From contig JAHBNG010000015.1 of NCBI GenBank assembly GCA_019217005.1, positions 1 to 64,000 of the forward strand: a DNA stretch of 64,000 bases, read 5' to 3'. A program made the position numbers and the translations under genes. Below, in pieces: positions 44,923 to 54,269 of this stretch (within the stretch, counting starts at the first letter, position 1; each line of letters starts with the position of its first letter). The DNA comes from Chloroflexi bacterium TSY (GTDB taxonomy: Bacteria > Chloroflexota > Anaerolineae > Caldilineales > Caldilineaceae). The notes beneath the pieces were generated by a model. It worked only from the letters and a program-made list of their open reading frames with translations. It made no database searches and had not been told where the DNA came from.

Positions 44923-46406
44923 ACTTTACTTTCTGGTAAAAGAAAAGAGATGAGGTGAGAAATGTGACAAAAAGCGGTTAGCAGTTCATCCAAAAGGTAG
45001 AGAACCCAAAAAGGAGGAAGGAATGCTAACCGCGCCAGAAATAACTATAGCAGTACTGATGAATGTATTGCAAGTAACGCCGATGGGAACAAACGTAAAT
45101 GTAATGCGTCTGATGTGGGCAATGCTGAATGGGTCGTTTCTGAAAAGTCGAGGAGCAATCCATAGCGCATTGAAAGAAAGCGGGTTTGAAGATGAGGAGC
45201 TCCGGCGAAGCTGGTGGAGCTTTCGATATGGATCATGGGATATCACAAGTCTGCTGGGGTCGTGGCAAGAAGAAGTGGAAAGGGAATGGGAGGCAAAAGT
45301 TAGAAGGGTACCGAGTGAAAAGCATAGATATCACAGGGTTCTGGCGACCGAAGCTGCAAAAAGTGAACCGACTCTATAACTCAACGGCTCGTCGGGCATT
45401 GCCCGCGCTCATCTTTGGAGTGATGATAAGCTCGGGGGAGATAGGCGGGAAGCGAGTGCCACTGCTCAAGGCAATCATGAGATGCACGGTTGGAACAAAG
45501 GAAAGTGAGTTTCGGAAAAAGCTGCTGAAGAGACGAAGAAATCACTGGAGTCAGACGAAGTGGCGGTGGTCGATGCCGGGTTTACAATCAGAGAAATGCT
45601 AGAAAGCGGCATAGACCGATTTGTCCTGCGGGAAGCGATTAACTGCACAGTGCGCCGCAATGAGTTCCCCAAACGCAAAGAAAAAGGCAGACCACCTGAA
45701 TATGGTGATATTGTGCGTCCGCTCTCGCAGCTATAAGGAAAGCGACTCGAGGCTACAACTCCGGACTCGTCTGGTCGCTTTCTCTATAGTGGTCGCCTGA
45801 TTTGCTATCAAGCATGGCACAATCTCGTCCCCAGAACAACCAAGGTGGATACAGCCAACCGTACCTACTCGATTTACGTCATTCAGGATCCGGCCTACAA
45901 CACACCTTTGGTTTTGGCGACCGTTATGACTTTGCAGCCTGAAACCATTTATCTTGTCTACCTGGAACGCTGGCCTGTTGAACATCCCCCCTTGGCTTCC
46001 AAGCAGATGATTGGCTTACATCGTCAATTTGTTCATGCCGATGAGGCTTGTTTCCGCTTACCTGAACTGGGGCTGCTGCTGGCAATCTTCTTTCCCATTT
46101 AGCCGCTTCTCTTCCTCCCATACCGACTGGCTACTGGGATCGAGCCTCAATCCACTCCCGGCAGGCTGCGCCGTGTTCTCTCGAGTGCTCTTTTCCAACT
46201 CCTGACCAACTCGACCCTGACTTTCGGAAAAGGCCTCGGTTTCACACCATTTCCTAAAGGCGTTCTCGCTCATCGCCGCCTCAATGCCGCTGCTTAAACT
46301 AGCCGAGCACTATTTTTACATTTTATCCCGTTTTTCAGGGTGGATTCTTTTTTCCGCCCCTTTCGGTTTGCCCTTTGTCACTCAAGCCTTTACCAGAAAG
46401 TAAAGT
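44923..46406 (+). mobile_element. Insertion sequence with 18-bp ends, unclassified DDE family (1484 bp)
   Basis: The left end ACTTTACTTTCTGGTAAA is exactly complementary to the right end TTTACCAGAAAGTAAAGT. The trinucleotide GCT flanks both sides, compatible with a 3-bp target duplication. It contains one broken transposase gene. The length fits IS4-like families. Confidence 0.75.
45023..46100 (+). pseudogene. DDE transposase of the 44.9-46.4 kb IS, frameshifted
   Basis: ATG 45023 follows GGAGGAAGGA. Coding similarity passes through at least three frames: EITIAVLMNVLQVTP..., then VKSIDITGFWRPKLQKV, then VAVVDAGFTIREMLESG and EYGDIVRPLSQL, then YLERWPVEHPPLASKQMIGL and HADEACFRLPELGLL. The Asp of SIDITGF, the Asp of VVDAGF and the Glu of YLERW are the probable catalytic triad. 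The many shifts show that it is inactive. Confidence 0.7.
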
Positions 46407-46567
46407 GCTACTCTTTTGGACAAAAGAAAGAGGAGGTCTAGGCAACGTGAAGATTGGCGATGTCCTCTCTAGTCTGCGTGCGGCGCGTGTGCCGTCCACG
46501 CGATGTGTTTTCCGCGCTGCTCTACCAAACAAAGTGGGTGCGGGATGTCAAGGAAAAGGCAGACAGG

Positions 46568-49270
46568 ATGAATGATGCGGAGATATTGGCTTCTCTGCGA
46601 GAGACGCTGGCCACTCTCTATCCCAACAAAGAAGATGCGCGGCGCGTGGCTGCGGATGCAGGGCTGGATGGCCGACGCATTGCCTTCAGTACTCAGGCGT
46701 TGAACAACTGGCAGGCCATCTTGAACGAAGCGATCAAGGCGGGCAGGATGAAGCCGTTGCTGAAGGTCGCGCGGGAAGAGTATGGCAAGAATGCTGCATT
46801 CCAGCGGGCGTACCAAGCGTATCAGGAGCATGGAGAAGCTCTAGCCGATGTACCTTTAGACGACACCTCGACTCCAGACCGTGCAATGGAACTGGACTAT
46901 CTGGCAAACCTGCACACCGAGTATGAGGTCGGGGCCGAGAAGTACACGCCCCTGCAAGGAATCGCCGAGGTGCGCCAAGCGGCAGCGGAGAGACCACAGC
47001 TAAACCTAAGGATGCCTTTCATGCCCCGTGAATTTAACAAGCTGGAGGAATTTGGATTTGGTCCCGAACGGCGGGTGGAACGGGTGCAGGTGGCGGATCT
47101 AGAAGAGGGCGTCCGCACCTACCGTCGTCTGGTGGTGCTGGGCGAGCCAGGTTCGGGCAAAACCACGACATTGCGGCGTCTCGCCTACACAACAGCAACG
47201 GAAGCGATGGCAGACCCTCAAGCACCGCTGCCCTTGTTTGTACCCTTGGATCGATACACGGGACCGGAACCTGCCTTGGAGTATGCGGCCACCTTCTTTG
47301 GTCCTTTGGGTTCCCACCTACGTGCCTATTTGAAAAGCCAGCGGGTGATTCTTTTGCTGGATGCTCTGAATGAGATGCCGTTGCACGCGCGAGCGGAGCG
47401 GGTGCAGCGGATTCAGGCGCTCTTGGAAGAACACCCGGATGTTTTGGTGGTGGTCACCTGCCGGGTATTGGACTATGTCGATGCGCTGAAGCTAGAGAAG
47501 TTGGAGATCCAACCGCTGGATGTGGACCAGCAACGCGCGTATCTGCATCGCTACCTGGGCGATACCTATGGCGAAGCACTCTTCTGGCAACTGGCAGGTG
47601 GTGAACAACTGGCGGCGCTCTGGGTAGCTTGGCAAGAAGCCGGTGGTCAGTGGGAAGCGTTTTGGCGGGGGCAAGATATTCCCGAAGAAATTCGCCGGGG
47701 ATTGAGCTGGTTGCAGCGTAACCAATGGGCCACTTTTCGCCAACAGGATCTGCCGCCTCTGCTCGCGTTAGGCGTCAATCCCTACATGTTGGTGATGATG
47801 GCGCAAGTCTATGCCAATCAGGGGGAACTGCCGCAGAATCGGGGTCAGTTATTTCGGGCCTTTGTGGCCCTATTGCTGGCGCGCGAGGAGGAAAAGCAGC
47901 ACCATGCGGGGAACGATTGGCCAGGCGCTGAACCACTCTGCGTTGCCCTGGGCCACTTAGCCTATGCCATGCAGGAGACAGGGGAGAGAGGCACGGCGGT
48001 GGAGAAAACCTGGGCCACAGATCGGCTGACCCAAGCTGATTGTGACGCCTCCCATGCGCTCTACCTGGCCGCCAGCGCCGCCGTCTTGGAGTTGAGCGAT
48101 GACCGTGTGCGGTTTACACATCAGTTGATTCAGGAGTATTTTGCCGCGCGAGCCTGGCAGAAAGAGCTGGAAGGAGAGGATGACCTGAGACGCTACTGGC
48201 CAGACGGTTGGCTCACGCCCACAGGGTGGGAAGAGGTAGCGCGGCTGCTGGCGGGCATTTTGTCCGATATGACCTCCTTCATTGAACAATTGCTACCGGT
48301 CAACCCACCACTGGCCGCGGTCTGCATTGCACAGAGCGGCGGTCAGAAACCGGCAGATGAGACAATCGAGCAGGCGCAAAAGAAGCTGGTGGCATTGGCT
48401 ACGGACCCAGAGGTTCCTGTCATGCAGCGCAATGCCGCGGGCGATGTCCTCAACGAACTAGGGGACCCACGCGCGGGGGTGGGGTTGAATGAGAATGGTC
48501 TGCCTGATATCGATTGGTGTCCCGTACCCGCAGGGCCCTTTTTCATAGGAAACGACAAAGAGACAGACTCAATGTCCTTTGGTAATGAACGCCCCCAACA
48601 TGAGCTGCAATTAGACGCCTTTGTCATCAGCCGCTATCCCATCACCAACGCTCAGTTCCAGGCGTTCGTGAGAGACGGAGGTTATACAGAGCGCTGGCGA
48701 CATTGCTGGACTGAGGCTGGGTGGGCGTGGCGTGTGAGAGGGGGATACGTCGAACCACACAGATATAGCGGTGTGTATGAATTGGCCAACCATCCGGTGG
48801 TGGGCGTGAGCTGGTACGAAGCAGTGGCGTTCTGCAACTGGTTAAGCAAAAAGCTGAGACGATCCGTGACTCTTCCCAGTGAGGCCCAATGGGAGAAGGC
48901 CGCACGCGGGACGGATGAACGTCGTTATCCGTGGGGTGGAGAGCTGACAACAGAACATGCGAACTGGTATGAAACGGAAATCCACACAACCAGTGCTGTG
49001 GGTGTTTTCCCGCAAGGAAAAAGTCCACATGGTTGCTTGGATATGGCAGGCAACGTGTGGGAATGGACGAGCAGTCTTTACAAAGATTACCCATACGACC
49101 CAACTGATGGCAGGGAAGACCCAGAAGCCGAAGGCCGTCGTGTGTTGCGTGGTGGCGCGTTCTACCACTATGAGCTCCGTGTGCGCTGTGCGTTCCGGAG
49201 CTACTACCATCCAGACCATCGCAGCCACTCTTGTGGGTTGCGAGTGGTGGCCCCCGGCTCTGTCCGCTGA
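46568..49270 (+). CDS. NACHT-family STAND NTPase with EAD1-like N-terminus and C-terminal FGE/lectin-fold domain (DGR target 1)
   Basis: A 900-aa protein. Residues ~1-85 form an effector-associated-domain-1-like helical bundle (LRETLATLYPNKEDARRVA...KPLLKVAREEYG). A NACHT NTPase follows with Walker A VVLGEPGSGKTTTL (~residue 190) and Walker B RVILLLDALNEMP, then helical sensor regions. From ~residue 635 an FGE-sulfatase (formylglycine-generating-enzyme-like, C-type-lectin) domain runs to the end (WCPVPAGPFFIGND, YPITNAQFQAFV, LPSEAQWEKAARG, DMAGNVWEWTSS, RRVLRGGAF, GLRVV). The last ~25 codons are hypervariable (see 49163-49237). Likely an intracellular recognition/conflict switch with a diversified ligand surface. 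ATG 46568 avoids an upstream extension without homology. Confidence 0.85.
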   Translation: MNDAEILASLRETLATLYPNKEDARRVAADAGLDGRRIAFSTQALNNWQAILNEAIKAGRMKPLLKVAREEYGKNAAFQRAYQAYQEHGEALADVPLDDTSTPDRAMELDYLANLHTEYEVGAEKYTPLQGIAEVRQAAAERPQLNLRMPFMPREFNKLEEFGFGPERRVERVQVADLEEGVRTYRRLVVLGEPGSGKTTTLRRLAYTTATEAMADPQAPLPLFVPLDRYTGPEPALEYAATFFGPLGSHLRAYLKSQRVILLLDALNEMPLHARAERVQRIQALLEEHPDVLVVVTCRVLDYVDALKLEKLEIQPLDVDQQRAYLHRYLGDTYGEALFWQLAGGEQLAALWVAWQEAGGQWEAFWRGQDIPEEIRRGLSWLQRNQWATFRQQDLPPLLALGVNPYMLVMMAQVYANQGELPQNRGQLFRAFVALLLAREEEKQHHAGNDWPGAEPLCVALGHLAYAMQETGERGTAVEKTWATDRLTQADCDASHALYLAASAAVLELSDDRVRFTHQLIQEYFAARAWQKELEGEDDLRRYWPDGWLTPTGWEEVARLLAGILSDMTSFIEQLLPVNPPLAAVCIAQSGGQKPADETIEQAQKKLVALATDPEVPVMQRNAAGDVLNELGDPRAGVGLNENGLPDIDWCPVPAGPFFIGNDKETDSMSFGNERPQHELQLDAFVISRYPITNAQFQAFVRDGGYTERWRHCWTEAGWAWRVRGGYVEPHRYSGVYELANHPVVGVSWYEAVAFCNWLSKKLRRSVTLPSEAQWEKAARGTDERRYPWGGELTTEHANWYETEIHTTSAVGVFPQGKSPHGCLDMAGNVWEWTSSLYKDYPYDPTDGREDPEAEGRRVLRGGAFYHYELRVRCAFRSYYHPDHRSHSCGLRVVAPGSVR
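49163..49237 (+). other. DGR variable region 1 (VR1)
   Basis: Codons from Tyr866 to Cys890. Compared with VR2 (52264-52338), 15 codons differ in amino acid; all 15 in this copy end in C or T (TAC, CAC, TAT, CTC, CGT, AGC, TAC, TAC, CAT, CAT, CGC, AGC, CAC, TCT, TGT). Between them GTGCGCTGTGCGTTCCGG is identical in both copies, and upstream 49112-49161 is identical to 52213-52262 over 50 nt. This is what adenine-specific mutagenesis of AAC/AAT codons copied from a template repeat produces. Confidence 0.85.
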
Positions 49271-49341
49271 TTTCTGGGTTTTACTCTGTACTCTGAATTC
49301 TTCTCTCTGAATTCTTTTCTCTGTTGAGTGAATGGAATCAT

Positions 49342-52300
49342 ATGGATCTGCAAACATGGAAAGAAGCGGTCAAGAATCGCTTACAACAATCGAAACAGCT
49401 TCTCACAGAGACTACTCCGAATTTGCTCTATGGAGCGCTCTCTGCGACGACGATTCTGCCTGTCGTGACCGCTGCACATCAGGGCGATTTTGGCGCGATT
49501 GCTGCGTTGACTAGTGTTGTAGGTGGTGTAGGGGGTAACCTGATTGCCAGCCAACTCCAAGCATGGAAGGACCGCACTGACGAAGAGCTGGCCACTGAGT
49601 TAGCCCAGAAAGCCAAGAGCGATGCAGAGTGGCGACAAGCGTTGGACACACTGCTAGAGAAGCTGGACACGTTGCGCGTCGTACAGGCAATTCTGAGCGA
49701 GACCGACAAGGACTGGTTTGAGCACACCTTGCAGACTGAACTGGAAAAGCTGGGCAGCAGCTTGACGGTTGGCGGTGATGTTGTAATCGGTGGCGATCAG
49801 ACAAAGATTGACAGCATTCGAAAGAGCATGGTTGCTATAGGTGACAACAGTAGTATCACCTATATCGTCAATCACTATCGAGGTGATAGCAAGATTGATG
49901 AGGAAAAGGTGCGTCAACAGATTGCTGAATATTTGATTTGGGTGGTAAAGCGTTTTGGCGTCATCGAAATGCGCGGCATCAGCCATCAGGGCGAACCGGT
50001 CGTTCGGCTCGATTTGGAGACGGTCTATGTGCCCCTGACCGCAGAAAGAACGGGACGTGTACAGGAAGCAATCGAGATGAATGAAGTTTTGAAGCAAGGG
50101 TCATGCCTCATCATCACAGGTGCCCCTGGTGGTGGCAAGACCACGGTGCTCCAACATATTGCTTGGGTGCTGGCGAAGGCCATTGTACTGGATCGCCCCC
50201 AGTTGGCACAGGAGAAGCTTGGACTCGAAGCAGAAAATGGTTTACCACTTCCGCTTTTCGTACCCCTCAGTGCCTATGCCCAACGACGACGAAATGTCCA
50301 GAACAGTGACGACCCACATCAAAATACACTAGCCACGTTCATCTCGCGCTACCTGATCACAAGGCAAAGTGGGTTGGATCTACCTAATGATTTTTTTGCC
50401 CGCCTGCTGGATGAAGGTCGCTCTGTGATTTTGCTCTTAGATGGGTTGGACGAGGTGCCCGATGAGCATGAGCGAGTAGCGCTACGGCAAGTAATTGAAG
50501 ATCTGGTGGTAGGACGTGACGCAATTCATGTGGTGGTAACTTGTCGAATCGCTGCGTATCGAGGACGTACGGCGTTGGGACAGGGATTCCAAAATCTGCA
50601 TGTCCAGGCACTGGATGATGAACATGTGGCTGCGTTGGTCCAACATGCCTATCGAGCCGTCTATCGGGAAGATAAGGCGCTCTCTTAGACCAAAACTGCT
50701 GAGTTAATTGCTGGCATACACGATTTGGAGCGAGAACGGCGACTTCGATTGGGCGAGGATGCCCAGCGCCTGATTGATAGTCCGCTCTTGGTGCGTATGT
50801 TGCTACTGGTCCATCTCTCGCAGCGGCGCTTACCCGAACATCGGGCGGAACTCTATCTGCGAACAACAGAAACCATGTTGTGGCCAGAGTACACCTTAGA
50901 CGAAGAGGCGGCTGAACAGATCGGTCGCGCCGTGGGAGGCTGCCCTGAAATTCATCGTGAGTTAGTGCAACATCTGGCCTTTGCTATGCATGACCACGGT
51001 TCACAACAATGCAGTGAAATTCAAGAAGAAGATGTGCGCCAGATCTTGTGCAACGTGACAGAATTTGAAGAGTTTGTCGACTCTTTCTGTACGTTGACGC
51101 GGTTACGCGGCACCTTGCTGGTAGAACGTCTGGGCACCTATCAATTTATCCATCTCGCTTTTCAAGAATTTCTGACGGCGCGTTATCTGGTCGAAGTTGA
51201 GCGAGATGTTGAAGCAGTGGTGCGTTTTTTTGAGACAGGAAGGATTCAAGACAGCTGGTGGCGTGAACCGGCACTACTTGTAACCGGATATCTGAGCCTG
51301 ACATCGCCGCGCACGGCGAGTCAATTTGTTCAACGCCTGGCCCGACTAGACACATCTGAGCAATTACCACCAATTAACGCAGATATTGAGTTGGCGGGGC
51401 TCGCAAGCGCAGCCACGGCCTTACTGGAATGGTTGCCAACCGAGGAAACCTTGCGCGATGAAGTCGTTGCTCGAATTGACCAGAAACTGATGAGCAATGC
51501 AGAGCCAGCACGACGCGCTGAAGTTGGAGTTCTGTTGGGTCGCTTGGGCGATCCTCGTCCTGGTGTGGACTTGAAAGATGGGTTACCTGACATCAAGTGG
51601 ATAGAGATAAACGCTGGACCCTTCCTAATGGGAAGTACCGACGAGCAGGCCGAGTACGATGATGAAAAGCCGAAATTTACCTGCAATCTAATCCGGGAAC
51701 CCTACTGTATCAGTTGCTATCCGATTACCGTAGCGCAATACAGCGCATTTGTAGAGGGGGGCGGTTATGAGCAGAAAGAGTACTGGACTCAAGCGGGTTG
51801 GCAGTGGCGAAAGGAAAACGACGTGATTGCCCCTCAGACCTATTCAGGAGTTTATCAGACGCTTAACCACCCCCAGGTCGGTGTGAGTTGGTATGAAGCA
51901 GTGGCATTCTGTCAATGGCTCTCAAGCAGACTTGGCCTTCCCGTTTCGCTACCGACTGAAGCGCAATGGGAGCGGGCAGCACGACACACTGATGGACGTA
52001 TCTATCCCTGGGGCAATGAATTCGACGCAAAGCGCTGTAATATGGCTGATACAGGAATCGGTACTACATCAGCCGTGGGCATCTTTCCAACAGGAAATGC
52101 TGTCTGTGGTGCCGTGGATATGGCCGGTAATATTTTGGAGTGGTGCAGTACTTTGTGGGGAAAAGATTTCGACGAACCTGATTTCAAATATCCTTACGAT
52201 CCAACCGATGGTAGGGAAGACCCAGAAGCCGAAGGCCGTCGTGTGTTGCGTGGTGGCGCGTTTGACTACAATGAGGACGGTGTGCGCTGTGCGTTCCGGC

Positions 52301-52377
52301 TCAGGGACACTCCTGACAATTGCCGCTACTATGTCGGTCTGCGAGTGGTGCGCCATGAAACGGAGAGAGAGAATTGA
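49342..52377 (+). pseudogene. NACHT-family STAND NTPase with C-terminal FGE/lectin-fold domain (DGR target 2), in-frame amber codon
   Basis: The N-terminus (residues ~1-70) holds a hydrophobic segment (LYGALSATTILPVVTAA and FGAIAALTSVVGGVGGN) that may insert in a membrane, then a coiled helix and a beta-repeat-like stretch (GGDVVIGGDQTKID). The NACHT P-loop is ITGAPGGGKTTVL, Walker B SVILLLDGLDEVPD. A TAG at 50686-50688 (codon 449) stops the frame, yet the same frame continues without a shift through the NACHT helical part, LFQEFLTARYL-like segment and the FGE domain (ITVAQYSAFV, LPTEAQWERAARH, DMAGNILEWCSTL, RRVLRGGAF) to TGA 52377, ~1010 aa in total. Either a recent nonsense mutation, readthrough, or sequence error. 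The start ATG 49342 is weakly supported; TTG 49324 is an alternative. Confidence 0.8.
52264..52338 (+). other. DGR variable region 2 (VR2)
   Basis: Counterpart of VR1 in the second NACHT-FGE gene (codons 975-999). Fourteen of its 15 variable codons end in C or T (GAC, TAC, AAT, GAC, GGT, CTC, AGG, GAC, ACT, AAT, TGC, CGC, TAC, TAT, GTC), the one exception being AGG. The framework VRCAFR....PD......GLRVV is kept. Downstream the 11-mer TGCGAGTGGTG is again identical to target 1 and would mark the end of the homing tract. Confidence 0.85.
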
Positions 52378-52565
52378 TTTTAGAGAAATCTGTGGCAAGG
52401 TGTCAGAAGGAGCCACAAGCCGACCCTAGTTAGTGTCAAGGGAAACTGTGGCATGAGCATAGCATATTAGGAACGCGGCATCATACTTTTATCGACGATA
52501 TCCCATTAGCGTATGACAAACGCTTACAAGAAAGAAAGGCAAGCTTAAATAGAGATCAATAGAGA

Positions 52566-52994
52566 ATGACAACTATGCCGAAACAGACAATAAATCCACC
52601 AGAATTATTCAATAGCCGGCAATTTGGCTTTTCGCAGATTGTCACGAGCCGGGGCGGTACAACGGTCTATTTATCGGGGCAGGTGGCATGGAACGATCGG
52701 CAGGAGATCATCGGAGGCGATGATCTGGGTGAACAGATGCGGCAAGCTCTACGAAATGTCGAAACGGCCGTGCGAGTTGCCGGCGGACGTCTAAACGATG
52801 TTGTTTCGCTACGCATCTATTTTCTGGCCGAAAAACATCAAGAAGTTAGTGGAATTCGGGAAGCTTTGCTGGACTTCTTCCCTGAAGATCCGCCAGCTAC
52901 GACGTGGATTGGTGTTCCAATTTTGGCGGATCCGGTATTTCTGGTTGAGGTGGAAGCCGTGGCAGTGATTGAGTCGGACGCCAAGTCAGGATAG
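52566..52994 (+). CDS. RidA/YjgF family protein
   Basis: A 142-aa single-domain RidA-like protein with the trimer-forming fold (TTVYLSGQVAWNDRQEIIGG; NVETAVRVAGGRLNDVVSLRIY; PPATTWIGVPILADPVFLVEVEAVAVI). The catalytic Arg of true imine/enamine deaminases, normally before the last strand (RSTR/RACV region), is not evident: TTWIGV replaces it. So it may be a RidA-fold binding protein or different hydrolase rather than a deaminase. It stands alone after the NACHT-FGE genes. Confidence 0.85.
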   Translation: MTTMPKQTINPPELFNSRQFGFSQIVTSRGGTTVYLSGQVAWNDRQEIIGGDDLGEQMRQALRNVETAVRVAGGRLNDVVSLRIYFLAEKHQEVSGIREALLDFFPEDPPATTWIGVPILADPVFLVEVEAVAVIESDAKSG

Positions 52995-53037
52995 CCAAAT
53001 GTAACCCAAATCATGACAAAAAAGAGACGGTTCAATC

Positions 53038-53136
53038 GTAGGTCACTTCAGAGAAGTGACGGGCATCACGAGACCTACACCTTTACTTGGAAGAAGTCGT
53101 TCCCTTGGGGCTTGTCCCGCCAGAGACGGGACCTAC
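53038..53136. repeat. Palindromic repeat family E, copy 2
   Basis: GTAGGTCACTTCAGAGAAGT at one end and CCAGAGACGGGACCTAC at the other, with the interior CTTACTTGGAAGAAGTCG. It is tandem with copy 3, 27 bp away, in the same orientation. Confidence 0.75.
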
Positions 53137-53163
53137 TGTTCGACACAACCGCAGAGTTCAATC

Positions 53164-53263
53164 GTAGGTCACTTCAGAGAAGTGACGGGCATCACGAGAC
53201 CTACATCTTCACTTGGAAGAAGTCGCCTTCTTGTCGCTTGTCCTGTCTCCGGCGGGGCCTACT
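53164..53263. repeat. Palindromic repeat family E, copy 3
   Basis: Nearly identical to copy 2 over its first 60 bp, then diverging. Its right edge reaches the stop codon of the luciferase-like gene on the minus strand. Confidence 0.75.
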
Positions 53264-54269
53264 ACGATCTGTCGGGTTTTCGTAGATCTGGAAGGACAGA
53301 CTGACCAAGCAACCGAAGACCTGTTTGTGAAGAAACGCCGTGTGGGGTACCAAATTCGACGCGGTTGGCACCGTTTTCCAATAACAAGAGGGCCTGCTCA
53401 GTCACCTGCGTTGGGGTTCCGGCAAAGGCGAAACGAGTCAGCAGCTCATTGGAGATCAAGCTTGCGGCGGCATCAAAGTCATACTGGGCTGCTGCAGTTT
53501 GAATGCGGTTGAGGAACTCAGGTTCAAGATTCAGACTTGGATCCAATTCTGCGACAATGGGCAAGTAAAGTGCAACCTCGCGGCGGGCAAGAGCGCGGGC
53601 CACTTCGCCGTCCTCATCAACAACAGTAACCGCACCGATAGCAATGGCAACATCCGTCGGTTCACGATTCACCTCGGCAGCAGAGGAAATGTAGCGTCGA
53701 AAATGAGAAATGACATCTGGATTGGCGCTCCCACCGATTTTGATTTCGGCAATCTGTCCGATGCAAGCTGCAATCGTCTTGGGTCCCCATGTACCCAACA
53801 AGAAGGGGATATCTGGACGATTGATGTTCCAGCGCAGCGCATCACCTCCTGCAAGGGGAAAGTAATCCGCTTGCAATGGCTCTTTGGATTGGGAAAGAAG
53901 GTGGCGAATGCACTTAAATGCTTCGCATAGCGAAGATATTGGGTGCTCTGGCTTGATCCCAACATAATCCAACCAGCCACCGCGGGCCAATCCCAGATAG
54001 GCCCGCTCCCCCGATGCTTCGTCCAAGAGTGCAATTTGGCTGGCGATGTTGATTGGGTGGCACGTAAAAGGATTCACTGCTGCTGGGCCAATGCGCACTC
54101 GTCGAGTTGCTCGCGCAATCTCCATGAGCGGATACCAGGCTGGCTGATAGAGCATATCGTTGTAGACCGTGATACCATCAAAGCCAACCTCTTCGACCAT
54201 GGCTGCGAGAGGACCGTACGAGCGCAATGGTTTATCGGTTTGAAACGCGATTGTGATTTCTCTATCCAT
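53262..54269 (-). CDS. LLM-class (bacterial luciferase-like) oxidoreductase 1
   Basis: A 335-aa TIM-barrel flavin/F420-dependent oxidoreductase. It shows the family's FQTDKP start, ARATRRVRIGPAAVNPFTCHP and GGWLDYVG segments, and the C-terminal FGTPHGVSSQTGLRLLG. Related in sequence and length to the LLM protein at 59362-60351. ATG 54269 overlaps the peptidase stop (TGATG). Cofactor (FMN or F420) and substrate are not determinable. Confidence 0.85.
   Translation of the reverse strand: MDREITIAFQTDKPLRSYGPLAAMVEEVGFDGITVYNDMLYQPAWYPLMEIARATRRVRIGPAAVNPFTCHPINIASQIALLDEASGERAYLGLARGGWLDYVGIKPEHPISSLCEAFKCIRHLLSQSKEPLQADYFPLAGGDALRWNINRPDIPFLLGTWGPKTIAACIGQIAEIKIGGSANPDVISHFRRYISSAAEVNREPTDVAIAIGAVTVVDEDGEVARALARREVALYLPIVAELDPSLNLEPEFLNRIQTAAAQYDFDAAASLISNELLTRFAFAGTPTQVTEQALLLLENGANRVEFGTPHGVSSQTGLRLLGQSVLPDLRKPDRS

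Noticed and set aside
49324..49341. TTG 49324 as start of the second NACHT-FGE gene
   Set aside because: It has no ribosome-binding site and adds six residues without support; ATG 49342 is equally or more plausible.
48842..49357. Minus-strand ORFs opposite the FGE domains of both NACHT genes, which look alike in both genes
   Set aside because: They are shadows of homologous coding DNA and share similarity only because the plus-strand genes do.
53038..53263. Tandem ~100-bp repeats as a CRISPR array
   Set aside because: Only two copies, each itself palindromic and ~100 bp long, with a 27-bp gap; the units match dispersed REP-like repeats elsewhere in the window.
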